From Pseudanabaena sp. M085S1SP2A07QC (GTDB lineage Bacteria > Cyanobacteriota > Cyanobacteriia > Pseudanabaenales > Pseudanabaenaceae), in NCBI GenBank assembly GCA_020404895.1, contig JADBWK010000064.1, positions 1-64,000 of the forward strand: a stretch of DNA of 64,000 nucleotides. The letters run 5' to 3'. Numbering within the stretch: position 1 is the first letter of the stretch; the number at the start of each line of letters is the position of its first letter. Position numbers and translations under genes: made by a program. A model generated the notes under the pieces. That model saw only the letters and a program-made list of their open reading frames with translations, was not told the DNA's origin and did no database searches. Positions 63,642 to 64,000 of the stretch are shown one piece after another.

Positions 63642-64000
63642 TTAAAACTCAGAATTTTCGATCATGGGCTTTGCATTGCTTTTAACTCTCTCAGCGCAGC
63701 TTGTGGAAGTAGCTTGAACTAGTTTTGCCGTGGGTCCTAAAGTAACATCTTGATAAAGGCGATCAAATTCCCTTTGAAAATGCGCTGCTACAATCTCATT
63801 TTGAATGACAATTAAAACTTCATCGTTCGTATGATTTGCGGCTTTTGTCCAGTTGTGTGAACCTGTAAGAATTAAATTGCGATCAAGAATCGCAAACTTA
63901 TGATGCAAAGTATCTCCAGATACAAGATTGGGAATACCAACTGTTTTGATGGGTTGCTTCCATGCACTGCTTTTGCCTTTTTTACAATCTTGGGTGGATT
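63642..64000 (-). CDS. PLD-superfamily protein, partial (5' end outside the window)
   Basis: The frame is open past the track start to the window edge, giving KTVGIPNLVSGDTLHHKFAI then LDRNLILTGSHNWTKAANHT and NDEVLIVIQNE. HHKFAILD with the following TGSHNWT and NDE forms an HKD-like (HxKxxxxD) phospholipase D active site. Such proteins include nucleases (Nuc) and membrane-lipid enzymes. The C terminus is short. Only the last about 119 residues are present. Confidence 0.8.
   Translation of the reverse strand, partial: STQDCKKGKSSAWKQPIKTVGIPNLVSGDTLHHKFAILDRNLILTGSHNWTKAANHTNDEVLIVIQNEIVAAHFQREFDRLYQDVTLGPTAKLVQATSTSCAERVKSNAKPMIENSEF

Overview
The window looks like a chromosomal segment of a filamentous or unicellular cyanobacterium, most likely Pseudanabaena or a close relative. 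The reasons are the dense HIP1 octamers (GCGATCGC), cyanobacterial families (DUF2811, Ccs1, a PatA/PixG-type response regulator, HSDR_N relics, vMAP-type NB-ARC protein) and many short palindromic dispersed repeats. The genus is inference from general knowledge; no search was run.

Layout. 1-5.4 kb is a defence and relic zone: a DUF559 nuclease-like gene, a frameshifted HigA-type antitoxin, a VapBC module wedged against a large type I restriction HsdR gene, and a histidine-kinase relic broken by a repeat. 5.4-9.8 kb holds cysK, a small ChuX/HutX-like protein, tRNA-Val, two transposase relics, a frameshifted membrane protein and a Kv-type channel. 9.9-13.4 kb holds rlmD followed by a two-gene OLD-type ATPase/TOPRIM pair, itself followed by a second, diverged copy of the rlmD 3' end. 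13.5-18.2 kb holds leuB, a NACHT NTPase and an alpha/beta hydrolase. 18.3-26.8 kb is a taxis operon of the PixGHIJ/PilGHIJ type without CheA, whose receptor carries a roughly 1000-residue acidic tail. 26.8-30 kb holds a PstS-like protein and an AT-rich Eco47II-type restriction-modification pair. 30-43 kb is mostly housekeeping: ccs1, a Ser/Thr kinase, ubiX, glycosyltransferases, a HIT protein, dapF, cynS, a VOC protein, a metallophosphatase and an epimerase. 43-48 kb holds an NB-ARC NTPase, an 880-bp AT-rich gap, two small paralogous proteins of unknown function, a secreted peptide and a Tat-exported glucosaminidase-like protein. 48-58.9 kb holds methyltransferases, cobS, ctp, thiO, an HSDR_N relic cut by a MITE with a 9-bp target duplication, an MFS transporter, asparaginase, and mlaF-mlaD-nfeD. 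58.9-64 kb holds a cluster of four DnaA boxes (possible oriC), a DUF2811 protein, protoporphyrinogen oxidase, a STAS protein, rimO and a partial PLD-family gene.

How it fits together. Defence-type genes (HsdR, VapBC, OLD/TOPRIM, NACHT, Eco47II-like R-M, NB-ARC) are scattered as small cassettes between housekeeping genes rather than forming one island. Two of them (VapBC and the OLD/TOPRIM pair) are bordered by a diverged duplicate of the end of the neighbouring gene, which suggests a shared mode of entry. The intergenic DNA is dominated by palindromes: locus-specific long perfect stems with a shared GC-NNN-GC apex, often running through the stop codons of one or both neighbours; a separate double-hairpin repeat; TA-bounded MITEs; and C/G-rich repeats that also occur in frame inside two genes. 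The most unusual items are the OLD/TOPRIM cassette, the gene-end-copying hairpins, the receptor tail and the DnaA-box cluster.
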